Shown in pieces: positions 1 to 6,160 of a stretch of DNA of 8,032 nucleotides. Positions within the stretch are counted from its first letter, which is position 1. The number at the start of each line of letters is the position of its first letter. The notes under the pieces are model-generated. The model was not told the DNA's origin. It saw only the letters and a list, made by a program, of their open reading frames with translations, and ran no database searches. The stretch spans positions 1-8,032 of the forward strand of contig JAJQGQ010000127.1 in the NCBI GenBank assembly GCA_021200395.1, read 5' to 3'. The position numbers and the translations under genes are program-made. Origin of the DNA: Erysipelotrichaceae bacterium (GTDB lineage Bacteria; Bacillota_I; Bacilli_A; Erysipelotrichales; Coprobacillaceae).

Positions 1-3
1 CAC

Positions 4-9
4 TATAAT
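4..9 (+). promoter_or_regulatory. -10 box of the DUF1002 gene promoter
   Basis: A perfect TATAAT lies at 4-9, about 30 bases before the translation start. Transcription would begin near base 16 and give a leader of about 25 bases carrying the AAAGGAG site at 25-31. The -35 box would lie outside the window, so only half of the promoter can be seen. Confidence 0.5.
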
Positions 10-40
10 AGATACTTATAAGAAAAAGGAGATGTATGTT

Positions 41-1204
41 TTGAATATAAGTAAGAAATTATTGATAAGTGGATTATCATTGTTGATGTGTATGTCTATG
101 ATGGCACCTGCATCTATTGTCTATGCTGATGATACAGAAACAACTGAAGATGAAGTTGTTGTGAGTGAAAGTGATAAACCATATCTTTCTTTAGGAGCTG
201 ATTTATCTTCTAGTCAATTAACAACAGTTTTAGGTTTACTTGGTGTGGATGAAGATAAGCTGGATGAATATAATGTGTCTTATGTTACTAATGCTGAGGA
301 ACATGAGTATCTTGATAGTTATTTGTCTAGTAGTACTATTGGTTCTCATGCGCTTTCTTCTGTTGTGGTTATAGCAGCTGATGAGGGTGATGGTGTTAGT
401 GTCACAACCAAAAATATTACTTATTGTACGGCCGAAATGTATGAGAATGCGATGGTTACAGCAGGTATTAGTGATGCGAGTGCTATTGTAGCAGGGCCTA
501 TGAATATATCTGGTACAGCTGCTTTAATTGGTGTTATTAAAGCTTATTCAGCTATGCAAGGTGAAGAAGTTGATGAAGAGAATGTTGATGCTGCTGTTAA
601 TGAAATTGTTGTTACTGGCGAAATTGCCGAGGATAATGATGATGCTGAGGCTTTAGTTGCTTATTTAAAGGAGCAAGTGGCACAAGAGGATATGTCTGAA
701 TCAGAGATCAATGATGCTATTGACGTGGCTGAGGAAAAGTTTAATATATCATTAACTGATGAACAACAAGATGCTCTTGTGGAGTTACTTGCAAAGATAA
801 GTGATTTAGATTTGGATATTGATAGTTTAAAGAGTCAAGCTCAGGAAATATATGATAAGCTAGGTATCGATATTGATACGAATTCATTATTTTCTAGTAT
901 TACTAGTTTCTTTGGCGGTATTTGGGATGCATTAGTTGATTTTTTCTCAGGATTCTTTAGTAGTGATAGTAATGATGAAGTTACTGCAGAAGATGAAGAA
1001 GTTCAAAGTGATGAAACTGATTCCACTGAAACTATAGAGGATACTGAGTCTACTAGTGAAGAAACGACAGAAAGTGAAGAAACTGTTGAAGAAGATAGTA
1101 TTGAAACTCAGGATGAAACAAGTGATGTGGAAGAAACAGAAGAAACTGAAACAACCGAATCTAGTGAAGAAGAATCTTCAGTTGATGAAAGTGCCAACGA
1201 ATAA
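41..1204 (+). CDS. DUF1002 family secreted protein with acidic C-terminal tail
   Basis: This is an exported protein of the DUF1002 (Bacillus YpuA-like) family, whose biochemical role is unknown. I place the start at TTG 41 because AAAGGAG (25-31) touches the in-frame ATG at 32 but sits 9 bases before the TTG. From TTG the protein has 387 residues. Residues 1-29 form a signal peptide: two lysines, a hydrophobic core, then a VYA cleavage site before DD. DUF1002-like sequence covers about 47-265, including a GADLS segment, ITYCTAEMY, and SGTAALIGVIKAY. Residues 282-307 are rich in Phe, Trp and Leu and could be an amphipathic or membrane-touching helix. The last 80 residues (308-387) contain 38 Asp/Glu and 29 Ser/Thr, with no Lys, Arg, His or aromatics. 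There is no LPXTG anchor. It is transcribed alone and converges on the next gene. The family assignment is fairly sure; the location (outer face or released) is inferred from the signal peptide. Confidence 0.88.
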   Translation: MNISKKLLISGLSLLMCMSMMAPASIVYADDTETTEDEVVVSESDKPYLSLGADLSSSQLTTVLGLLGVDEDKLDEYNVSYVTNAEEHEYLDSYLSSSTIGSHALSSVVVIAADEGDGVSVTTKNITYCTAEMYENAMVTAGISDASAIVAGPMNISGTAALIGVIKAYSAMQGEEVDEENVDAAVNEIVVTGEIAEDNDDAEALVAYLKEQVAQEDMSESEINDAIDVAEEKFNISLTDEQQDALVELLAKISDLDLDIDSLKSQAQEIYDKLGIDIDTNSLFSSITSFFGGIWDALVDFFSGFFSSDSNDEVTAEDEEVQSDETDSTETIEDTESTSEETTESEETVEEDSIETQDETSDVEETEETETTESSEEESSVDESANE

Positions 1205-1206
1205 AT

Positions 1207-1233
1207 AAAAGGAGTTATCGCTAACTCCTTTTT
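1207..1233. terminator. Shared bidirectional intrinsic terminator
   Basis: An 11-bp perfect stem pairs 1207-1217 (AAAAGGAGTTA) with 1222-1232 around a TCGC loop. On the plus strand it ends in TTTTT; on the minus strand the stem is followed by TTTTATTTATT. It starts 3 bases after the DUF1002 stop and ends 2 bases before the stop of the convergent minus-strand gene, so it probably terminates both. Confidence 0.85.
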
Positions 1234-1234
1234 G

Positions 1235-1516
1235 TTATAGTTGATGTTTGACACGATCTCTTTCTTCGGCTCTTTTGGCATCATTGAAGCGATCTAACGT
1301 TCCTACTAAATAACCTGTAATTCTTCTAATTCTTTCAAATTGTAAAGGTTTTAGATGATAATGCATATCTACATAATCACCATCAATCGTTAAAGTAAGT
1401 TCGGTTAATTGTTCATTTGGAAACTTTTGCTTAAGATAATCAATATAAGCAATAATTTCTTTTTCATCCATTTGTCCATTGATAACTTCAACATCTACAT
1501 TATTTATTTTTTCCAT
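1235..1516 (-). CDS. Small protein resembling the C-terminal glycyl-radical region of anaerobic ribonucleotide reductase (NrdD)
   Basis: The protein has 93 residues if started at ATG 1516. GAGGTGAT at 1528-1521 is a good ribosome site 4 bases upstream; the in-frame GTG at 1525 lies inside that site and is unlikely to be the start. Residues 1-60 are a mixed charged region (DEKEIIAYIDYLKQKFP, then LTLTIDGDYVDMHYHLKP) that I do not recognise. Residues 64-91 read RRITGYLVG, DRFNDAKRAEE, DRVKH. They closely resemble, from memory, the end of NrdD (E. coli RRVCGYLG ... FNAGKQEE ... RRVKH), in which the glycine before Tyr-Leu carries the catalytic radical; here that is Gly68. The four cysteines of the NrdD zinc site are absent, as are all cysteines, and the catalytic barrel is missing. 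It is therefore not a reductase by itself. It could be a stand-alone radical-domain relative, comparable in concept to GrcA/YfiD for pyruvate formate-lyase, or an unrelated-function descendant. No nrd genes are adjacent. Confidence 0.7.
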   Translation of the reverse strand: MEKINNVDVEVINGQMDEKEIIAYIDYLKQKFPNEQLTELTLTIDGDYVDMHYHLKPLQFERIRRITGYLVGTLDRFNDAKRAEERDRVKHQL

Positions 1517-1534
1517 GCTTATCACCTCATCTAT

Positions 1535-1563
1535 ATTATAAAGAAAATCGCTTCTAAAAACAA
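1535..1563 (-). promoter_or_regulatory. Promoter of the NrdD-tail-like gene
   Basis: On the minus strand TTGTTT (1563-1558) and a perfect TATAAT (1540-1535) are separated by 17 bases. Transcription would start near 1528, leaving a leader of only about 12 bases, so the ribosome site would lie at the very 5' end. The -35 match is weak, and the short leader is a reason for caution. Confidence 0.45.
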
Positions 1564-1634
1564 ATCATATGCATCGTGGATTTGCTTTAAAAATGATAAT
1601 TTTTGATAAAATCAGTATTTTTCCATTTTATTGA

Positions 1635-1663
1635 TTGAAAAATACAAGAAAATATCTTATCAT
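1635..1663 (+). promoter_or_regulatory. Promoter of the lipoprotein / aldo-keto reductase unit
   Basis: TTGAAA at 1635-1640 and TATCAT at 1658-1663 each match the sigma-A consensus at five of six positions and are 17 bases apart. Transcription would begin near 1670, just ahead of the GGAGG at 1676-1680. This supports the ATG at 1688 as the start, since any start upstream of 1663 would lie within the promoter. Confidence 0.6.
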
Positions 1664-1687
1664 ATGAACATACGCGGAGGGATATAT

Positions 1688-2347
1688 ATGGGACGAATAC
1701 TAAAATACCGTGTATTATTATTATCAGCTTTATCTTTAACAGGTTGTATGAAATACAATATCAATATTACTGTTAATAAAGATATGACAAGTGAAACATC
1801 TATGGAATTATTGGTAGAAGATTCATTTTTAGAAGCTATGAATATGACGAGTGATGAACTTTATGAAAGCTTTGAAGAAGAATATCTTGCTTCAGATGAT
1901 TTAGAAGATGCAACAGTGACACAAATAAGTGATGATAATTGGAGTGGGGTTTTGATTACAGGTTTAACTTTAGATGATATTTCTACGACTATTAGTGAAG
2001 AAGAAATAGATAATGTTGATTCCATTGTGGTTACGATTCCCATTGATGATATTACAGGAGTGATTGATTTTAGTAGTTATGGTTATTCATTAGAAGATTT
2101 ACAAGAAGCAGGTATGGAAATTGTTTTAAATGTGACGATGCCTGATGGGGCTACAAGTAATATAGGAGAAGTGAATGAAGAAACAGTAACGATTGATTTA
2201 TTAGAATTGATGTATAGTGATAATGAAGAAGAGAACATTGTTATTTCATCTGCTATACCTAATAATATGATTTTATATATAGCTATTGGAGCAGTAGCAT
2301 TAGCGGTTGTTATATTTATTGTATTAAAAAGAAAAAGAATTATATAA
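1688..2347 (+). CDS. LppM-like (DUF3153-type) lipoprotein with C-terminal membrane anchor
   Basis: The start is ATG 1688, with GGAGG at 1676-1680 seven bases before it, giving 219 residues. Residues 1-20 are a lipoprotein signal: Arg/Lys near the N terminus, a Leu-rich core, and the lipobox LTGC with Cys20 as the expected lipidated residue. The mature part begins with an LppM-style stretch (MKYNINITVNKDMTSE) followed by a beta-rich, acidic extracellular domain to about residue 190. A single membrane helix (about 194-213) and the basic end KRKRII follow, placing the C terminus in the cytoplasm. The protein should thus be held at the membrane from both ends. The LppM/DUF3153 assignment comes from the segment after the lipobox and is moderate; the function is unknown. 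It starts a two-gene unit with the aldo/keto reductase 19 bases downstream and is divergent from the NrdD-tail-like gene. Confidence 0.82.
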   Translation: MGRILKYRVLLLSALSLTGCMKYNINITVNKDMTSETSMELLVEDSFLEAMNMTSDELYESFEEEYLASDDLEDATVTQISDDNWSGVLITGLTLDDISTTISEEEIDNVDSIVVTIPIDDITGVIDFSSYGYSLEDLQEAGMEIVLNVTMPDGATSNIGEVNEETVTIDLLELMYSDNEEENIVISSAIPNNMILYIAIGAVALAVVIFIVLKRKRII

Positions 2348-2366
2348 TGAGTGAAAGGACAAGAAT

Positions 2367-3275
2367 ATGAAATATTATCAAATAAAAGATATGAATGTGA
2401 GTGCAATTGCTTTAGGTTGTATGCGTATTGCCTCTAAAAGTGTTGATGAAGTTGAATCATTAGTATTAAAGGCTTTGGATTTAGGAATTAATTATTTTGA
2501 TCATGCTGATATTTATGGTGGGGGAAAGTCAGAAGTATTGTTTGGTGAAGTATTAGGAAAACATCCTGAACTTAGAGAAAAGATGTATATTCAAAGTAAG
2601 TGTGGTATTTGTAATGGTTATTATGATTTTTCTAAGGAACATATTATGGCATCGGTTGATCAATCATTAGAGAGATTACATACTTCTTATTTAGATGTAT
2701 TATTATTGCATCGACCTGATACATTAATGGATCCTAAGGAAGTTGCTGAAGCTTTTGATGAATTATATAATAGTGGAAAAGTGAAATACTTTGGTGTTTC
2801 GAATATGAATCCAATGCAAATAGCATTGATTCAAAAATATACAAAACATCCATTACTTTTTAATCAAATCCAATTTAATGTCGTTAATGCCGGTATTATT
2901 GATAATGGTATTAATGTCAATATGGATAATAATAGATCAATTGATCATGATGGTAGTGTATTAGAATATTGTCGTCTTAATGATATTACTATCCAACCAT
3001 GGTCAATCTTACAAGCATCATGGGAAAAAGGATGTTTCATTGATCATGCTGATTATGTTGATTTAAATAATACATTACAAGAACTATCAAAAAAATATGG
3101 TATCTCAAAAACAGCCTTGAGTGTTGCCTGGATACTAAGACATAGCGCTCATATGCAACCCATTGCAGGAACAACTTCTTTAAATCATCTAGAAGATTTA
3201 TGTGCTGCTACAACAATTGAAATGTCAAGAGAGGATTGGTATCGTCTTTATCTTGTAGGTAGACAATTACCATAA
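2367..3275 (+). CDS. Aldo/keto reductase (YdhF-like oxidoreductase)
   Basis: A cytoplasmic NAD(P)H-dependent reductase of carbonyl compounds; the physiological substrate cannot be read from the sequence. The 302 residues are the usual length for the family. The catalytic tetrad is intact: Asp45 (FDHADIYG), Tyr50, Lys78 (QSKCG) and His115 (LLLHRPD). The barrel continues with GKVKYFGVSN (137-146), FNQIQFNVVN (165-174) and QPWSIL (210-215). The cofactor phosphate-binding segment PIAGTTSLNHLED is at 265-277. The overall layout, including HRPDTLMDP and GVSNMNP, is closest to the E. coli YdhF group. GAAAGGAC at 2353-2360 lies six bases before the ATG. The 19-base gap from the lipoprotein stop suggests cotranscription, though a shared function is not obvious. 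Its last 28 bases overlap, antisense, the hydrophobic peptide gene on the minus strand. Confidence 0.93.
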   Translation: MKYYQIKDMNVSAIALGCMRIASKSVDEVESLVLKALDLGINYFDHADIYGGGKSEVLFGEVLGKHPELREKMYIQSKCGICNGYYDFSKEHIMASVDQSLERLHTSYLDVLLLHRPDTLMDPKEVAEAFDELYNSGKVKYFGVSNMNPMQIALIQKYTKHPLLFNQIQFNVVNAGIIDNGINVNMDNNRSIDHDGSVLEYCRLNDITIQPWSILQASWEKGCFIDHADYVDLNNTLQELSKKYGISKTALSVAWILRHSAHMQPIAGTTSLNHLEDLCAATTIEMSREDWYRLYLVGRQLP

Positions 3276-3352
3276 TAGTGAATAATCATGATGATTAATG
3301 CCACTAATAAGATAAATAAACAGGAATTGATTCTTTTGAACATATATTTCAT
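3248..3352 (-). CDS. Putative 34-residue hydrophobic membrane peptide
   Basis: I do not recognise this peptide. Starting at ATG 3352 on the minus strand it has a basic N terminus (MKYMFKR), a hydrophobic run that includes LFILLVALIIMII (about residues 12-24), and a short polar tail ending in LPTR, with Cys11 and Cys30 flanking the helix. The expected topology is one membrane helix. In favour of a real gene: AGGTGAT at 3363-3357 is well placed before the ATG, and a TTGAAA-17-TATAAG promoter lies about 60 bases upstream. Against: it is very short, has no clear terminator, and its 3' end lies antisense within the aldo/keto reductase gene. Such small hydrophobic peptides can be type I toxins, regulators of membrane proteins, or chance ORFs. 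No function is claimed. Confidence 0.45.
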   Translation of the reverse strand: MKYMFKRINSCLFILLVALIIMIIHYYGNCLPTR

Positions 3353-3390
3353 TGATATCACCTATATATCATATGAAAAAACAATATAAA

Positions 3391-3434
3391 AAGCACTGGT
3401 TTTTGTATCAGTGCTTATATTATTTGTATTTTTT
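3391..3434 (+). terminator. Hairpin terminator after the aldo/keto reductase gene
   Basis: Bases 3391-3400 (AAGCACTGGT) pair with 3407-3416 (ATCAGTGCTT) in a 10-bp stem including one G-T pair, with a TTTTGT loop. On the plus strand the following bases (3417-3434) are T-rich but interrupted, so termination may be leaky. It is the only hairpin between the reductase and dapF. On the minus strand a cleaner T run follows the stem, but no upstream minus-strand gene that would need it is visible. Confidence 0.55.
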
Positions 3435-3442
3435 CTTTTCAA
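3414..3442 (-). promoter_or_regulatory. Putative promoter of the hydrophobic peptide gene
   Basis: On the minus strand TTGAAA (3442-3437) and TATAAG (3419-3414) each match consensus at five of six positions and are 17 bases apart. Transcription would start near 3407, inside the hairpin, so the hairpin would not form in this transcript. The leader before the ATG at 3352 would be about 55 bases. Confidence 0.4.
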
Positions 3443-3464
3443 TATCATAAAAAAATGTTAAACT
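3436..3464 (+). promoter_or_regulatory. Putative promoter of the dap operon
   Basis: TTTTCA at 3436-3441 (four of six) and TAAACT at 3459-3464 (four of six) are 17 bases apart, and TG at 3456-3457 gives an extended -10. Transcription from near 3470 would leave about 20 bases ahead of dapF, including GGGGAG at 3478-3483. The -35 overlaps that of the divergent minus-strand promoter. Confidence 0.45.
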
Positions 3465-3490
3465 ATTTTCATGTAATGGGGAGTGGTAAG

Positions 3491-4333
3491 ATGCTTAAAT
3501 TCACAAAAATGGAAGGCATTGGTAATGACTATATATATTTTGATGGCATCCATCAAAATATACCAATGGATGAAACATTTATAAAAAGCATCAGTGATCG
3601 TCATTTTGGTATTGGCAGTGATGGGATGATTGTTATACTAAAAAGCGATCAATATGATTTTAAGATGCGTATGTTTAATTTAGATGGTAGTGAAGGTATG
3701 ATGTGTGGTAATGGTTTACGGTGCTTTTGTAAATTTGTTTATGACCATCAGCTTACTTCAAAAACACATCTGATGATAGAAACTAAAGCAGGCTTAAGAG
3801 AAGCTTGGTTAGAAGTAGAAAATAACCTTGTTAAAAGTGTTAAAGTAGATATGGGAGAACCGATTATTCAGGTTAAAGATATTCCATGTTTATTTGATAA
3901 AGATACAATGATTCATGAACCTATTCAAATTCATGGTCAAACCTATTATTTAACGGCTGTATCTATGGGGAATCCGCATGTTGTTATGTTTGCAGATGAT
4001 TTGGATTTTGATATTGCTGATATCGGTCCCATTTTTGAAAAACATCCCATGTTTCCACAGTCAGTGAATACAGAATGGGTTGAAGTGATTGATCGAGGAC
4101 ATGTGAGAATGCGTGTATGGGAACGAGGCAGTGGTGAAACTATGGCTTGTGGGACAGGTGCATGTGCCGTGATGTATGCATGTTATTTGAATGATGTTTG
4201 TGATGAAGTTGTACAAGTTGATTTATTAGGTGGAAGTTTAGATATTTGTTTTAAGAATGGACATATTTATATGAGTGGTCAAGCGCGTACAACATTTGAA
4301 GGAATAATCAATGAGGAGGATTATATATGTTAA
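3491..4333 (+). CDS. dapF: Diaminopimelate epimerase
   Basis: DapF interconverts LL- and meso-diaminopimelate in the cytoplasm, the last step before meso-DAP enters peptidoglycan or is decarboxylated to lysine. The ATG at 3491 gives 280 residues, normal for the family, and the expected opening MLKFTKMEGIGNDY. GGGGAG at 3478-3483 lies seven bases upstream. The ATG at 3455 would add 12 non-homologous residues and lies in the promoter. Both catalytic cysteines are present: Cys72 in MMCGNGLRC and Cys220 in ETMACGTGACA. Substrate-binding motifs GNDY (11-14), RHFGIGSDG (37-45), GNPH (160-163) and ERGSGET (211-217) are intact. It heads the dap operon, and its last seven bases overlap the start of dapH, so the two are translationally coupled. 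Confidence 0.97.
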   Translation: MLKFTKMEGIGNDYIYFDGIHQNIPMDETFIKSISDRHFGIGSDGMIVILKSDQYDFKMRMFNLDGSEGMMCGNGLRCFCKFVYDHQLTSKTHLMIETKAGLREAWLEVENNLVKSVKVDMGEPIIQVKDIPCLFDKDTMIHEPIQIHGQTYYLTAVSMGNPHVVMFADDLDFDIADIGPIFEKHPMFPQSVNTEWVEVIDRGHVRMRVWERGSGETMACGTGACAVMYACYLNDVCDEVVQVDLLGGSLDICFKNGHIYMSGQARTTFEGIINEEDYIC

Positions 4334-5031
4334 ATAGTGCAGAAGAAATTATTCAATATATTGGTGATGCGAAGAAACAAACACCAGTAAAAGTTTATGT
4401 AAAGGGTCATGATTTACCTGATTGTGATGATTTTCATGTTTTTGGTAGTGATCAAAGTAAGGTATTGATTGGTGATTTGGATTTCATTAAAAAGTATTTA
4501 GAAGATAATAAGGATAAGATTGCTGATTCTTATATGGAACAAACTTGTCGTAATAGTGCTATTCCAATGTTGGATATGACAAATATTAATGCTAGAATCG
4601 AACCAGGTGCTATTATTCGTAATCATGTAGAAATTGGCGATAATGCTGTTATTATGATGGGTGCAGTTATTAATATTGGGGCCAAGATTGGTGAAGGAAC
4701 AATGATTGATATGGGTGCTGTCTTAGGTGGCAGAGCAACCGTTGGTAAACATTGTCATGTTGGTGCTAATGCGGTGTTAGCTGGCGTTATTGAACCACCT
4801 AGTGCTTCTCCAGTTATTTTAGAAGATGATGTTTTGATTGGTGCCAATGCGGTTGTCGTTGAAGGTGTTCATATTGGTAAAGGTGCTGTAGTAGGTGCAG
4901 GAAGTATTGTTTTAAGTGATGTTCCAGCAGGTGCAGTTGTAGCTGGTAATCCTGCACGTATCATCAAGGAACAAAAAACCAAAGGTACCGAAGAAAAAAC
5001 ACAATTGATGGATGATTTAAGAAAAATCTAA
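4327..5031 (+). CDS. dapH: 2,3,4,5-Tetrahydropyridine-2,6-dicarboxylate N-acetyltransferase (DapH; also named DapD, acetyl type)
   Basis: It uses acetyl-CoA to acetylate tetrahydrodipicolinate, committing the substrate to the acetylase branch of DAP synthesis. The length, 234 residues, is close to B. subtilis DapH. Residues 1-83 form the DapH N-terminal domain, with FHVFGSDQSKVLIGD and the helix ending NSAIPMLDM. Residues about 87-212 form a left-handed beta helix of hexapeptide repeats (IEIGDN-like turns, INIGAKIGEGTMIDMGAVLG), with the insert EPPSASPV at 156-163 and the closing GNPARI at 207-212. The N-terminal domain and the EPPSA loop separate it from succinyl-type DapD and from general hexapeptide transferases. 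GAGGAGGA at 4313-4320 lies six bases before the ATG, within the end of dapF. The C-terminal 20 residues are charged and variable. Confidence 0.96.
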   Translation: MLNSAEEIIQYIGDAKKQTPVKVYVKGHDLPDCDDFHVFGSDQSKVLIGDLDFIKKYLEDNKDKIADSYMEQTCRNSAIPMLDMTNINARIEPGAIIRNHVEIGDNAVIMMGAVINIGAKIGEGTMIDMGAVLGGRATVGKHCHVGANAVLAGVIEPPSASPVILEDDVLIGANAVVVEGVHIGKGAVVGAGSIVLSDVPAGAVVAGNPARIIKEQKTKGTEEKTQLMDDLRKI

Positions 5032-5039
5032 GGACTATG

Positions 5040-6158
5040 ATGGAACAATTAAAAAAATGGCGTAGAGATTTACATCAAATACCAGAATTAGGACTTGTAG
5101 AATATCAAACAGCATCTTATTTGCGAAGTGAATTAGAAAAGATGGGCTATCAATGGGAAAGTATCATTGATACAGGAACTTTGGTATTTATTGATTATGG
5201 TAAAGAAGCAACCATTGCTTTTCGTAGTGATATTGATGCTTTACCAATCCAAGAAAAAAATGATATTGCTTATAAATCAAAAAACGTTGGTTGCATGCAT
5301 GCATGTGGCCATGACGGCCACATGTCAGCTTTACTTGGCTTTGCCAAAAGATTAACAGAAATATCATATGATTTTACTTACAATATTTTATTGATATTTC
5401 AACCAGCTGAAGAATCACCAGGGGCAGCTCGCTTAGTTGTCGAATCTGGGATTTTTGATAAATATAATGTAAAAGCTATATTTGGTATGCATTTAATGCC
5501 AATGATTGATGAAGGAGTTATTGCTTGTAAAAGTGGGCCGTTAATGGCTATGTGCGGTGAACTTGATGTGACTATTGAAGGCAAGGGAAGTCATGCTGGA
5601 CTTCCTGAGGAGGGCATAGATAGTATAGTGATTGCTAGCGATGCCATTCATCAATATCAAACAATGATTGCTAGACGAATTTCTCGTTTTTCTCCTGCCA
5701 CATTAAATATTGGTAAAATTGAAGGCGGTAGTGCTCGTAATAGTGTAGCTAGTATCACAAAACTAGAAGGAACATTAAGATGTTATGATGAAAACTTATT
5801 TCATACAATGATAGGTTACTTAGGAAATATACATGATGGATTGGAAAAAGCATATGGTTGTCAAATTACCTGGACTTGTCCACCATTATATCCACCTGTT
5901 ATTAATGATTTAAGGCTATATCAACAATTTTCTTCATTGATAGATGATGATTATCTAGAATTAAGTGAACCATTAATGTTAGCAGAAGATTTTGCTTATT
6001 ATCAAAAAGCAATTCCTGGAATATTCTTTTTCCTAGGCACAAAATGTGAAGAATATCAGAGCGGATTACATACAGAAACATTTAATTTCCATGAAGAGAT
6101 TTTAGAAAAAGCAGTTCATATGTATGAACTTTTAGCAAAAAATATTAAGGGGGTTTAA
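5040..6158 (+). CDS. dapL: N-acetyldiaminopimelate deacetylase (M20D amidohydrolase)
   Basis: It removes the acetyl group from N-acetyl-LL-DAP to give LL-DAP. The protein has 372 residues from ATG 5040; ATG 5037 is the alternative, but AAGGA at 5030-5034, overlapping the dapH stop, is only two bases from it and five from 5040. Motifs of the M20D peptidase/deacetylase fold are all present: RSDIDALP (63-70), the metal-binding HACGHDGH (87-94), PAEES (123-127), GMHLMP (149-154) and the late LHTETFNFHE (343-352) supplying the last metal histidine. A smaller dimerisation (lid) domain spans roughly 170-285, with GKGSHAGLPEEG and GGSARNSV. M20D also contains hippurate and IAA-amino-acid hydrolases; the operon position makes the DAP function by far the likeliest. 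In B. subtilis this gene is called dapL, a name also used elsewhere for an unrelated aminotransferase. Confidence 0.94.
   Translation: MEQLKKWRRDLHQIPELGLVEYQTASYLRSELEKMGYQWESIIDTGTLVFIDYGKEATIAFRSDIDALPIQEKNDIAYKSKNVGCMHACGHDGHMSALLGFAKRLTEISYDFTYNILLIFQPAEESPGAARLVVESGIFDKYNVKAIFGMHLMPMIDEGVIACKSGPLMAMCGELDVTIEGKGSHAGLPEEGIDSIVIASDAIHQYQTMIARRISRFSPATLNIGKIEGGSARNSVASITKLEGTLRCYDENLFHTMIGYLGNIHDGLEKAYGCQITWTCPPLYPPVINDLRLYQQFSSLIDDDYLELSEPLMLAEDFAYYQKAIPGIFFFLGTKCEEYQSGLHTETFNFHEEILEKAVHMYELLAKNIKGV
5302..5324. repeat. Perfect inverted repeat inside the deacetylase metal-site codons
   Basis: CATGTGGCC (5302-5310) and GGCCACATG (5316-5324) are exact inverted repeats around ATGAC, preceded by GCAT repeats from 5293. 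The bases encode the ACGHDGHM motif, so the symmetry follows largely from the protein; the use of GGC, CAT and CAC completes it. Confidence 0.6.
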
Positions 6159-6160
6159 TT

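Noticed and set aside
1409..1606. Plus-strand frame of 65 codons opposite the NrdD-tail-like gene
   Set aside because: It is antisense to a better-supported gene, has no ribosome site, and its low-complexity Ile/Phe/Lys/Asn content is typical of AT-rich antisense sequence.
2083..2406. Minus-strand frame across the lipoprotein and reductase start
   Set aside because: It is a shadow of the lipoprotein coding strand, with no ribosome site and no recognisable motif. The shorter minus-strand frame at 1861-2043 is rejected for the same reason.
3283..3297. Palindrome TAATCAT-G-ATGATTA after the reductase stop
   Set aside because: Seven-base AT-rich arms far from any plus-strand promoter; it falls within the peptide frame, where the ATC/ATG/ATT codons explain it.
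3288..3389. Plus-strand 33-residue frame opposite the hydrophobic peptide
   Set aside because: No ribosome site precedes its ATG and the sequence has no helix or motif; the minus-strand frame over the same bases is better supported.
3276..3490. Possible lysine riboswitch ahead of the dap operon
   Set aside because: The spacer lacks the conserved L-box elements and is too short and AT-rich to fold the five-helix structure; only one simple hairpin is present.
3455..3490. Longer dapF start at ATG 3455
   Set aside because: It would add 12 residues absent from DapF, overlaps the extended -10, and lacks a ribosome site; ATG 3491 has GGGGAG at proper spacing.
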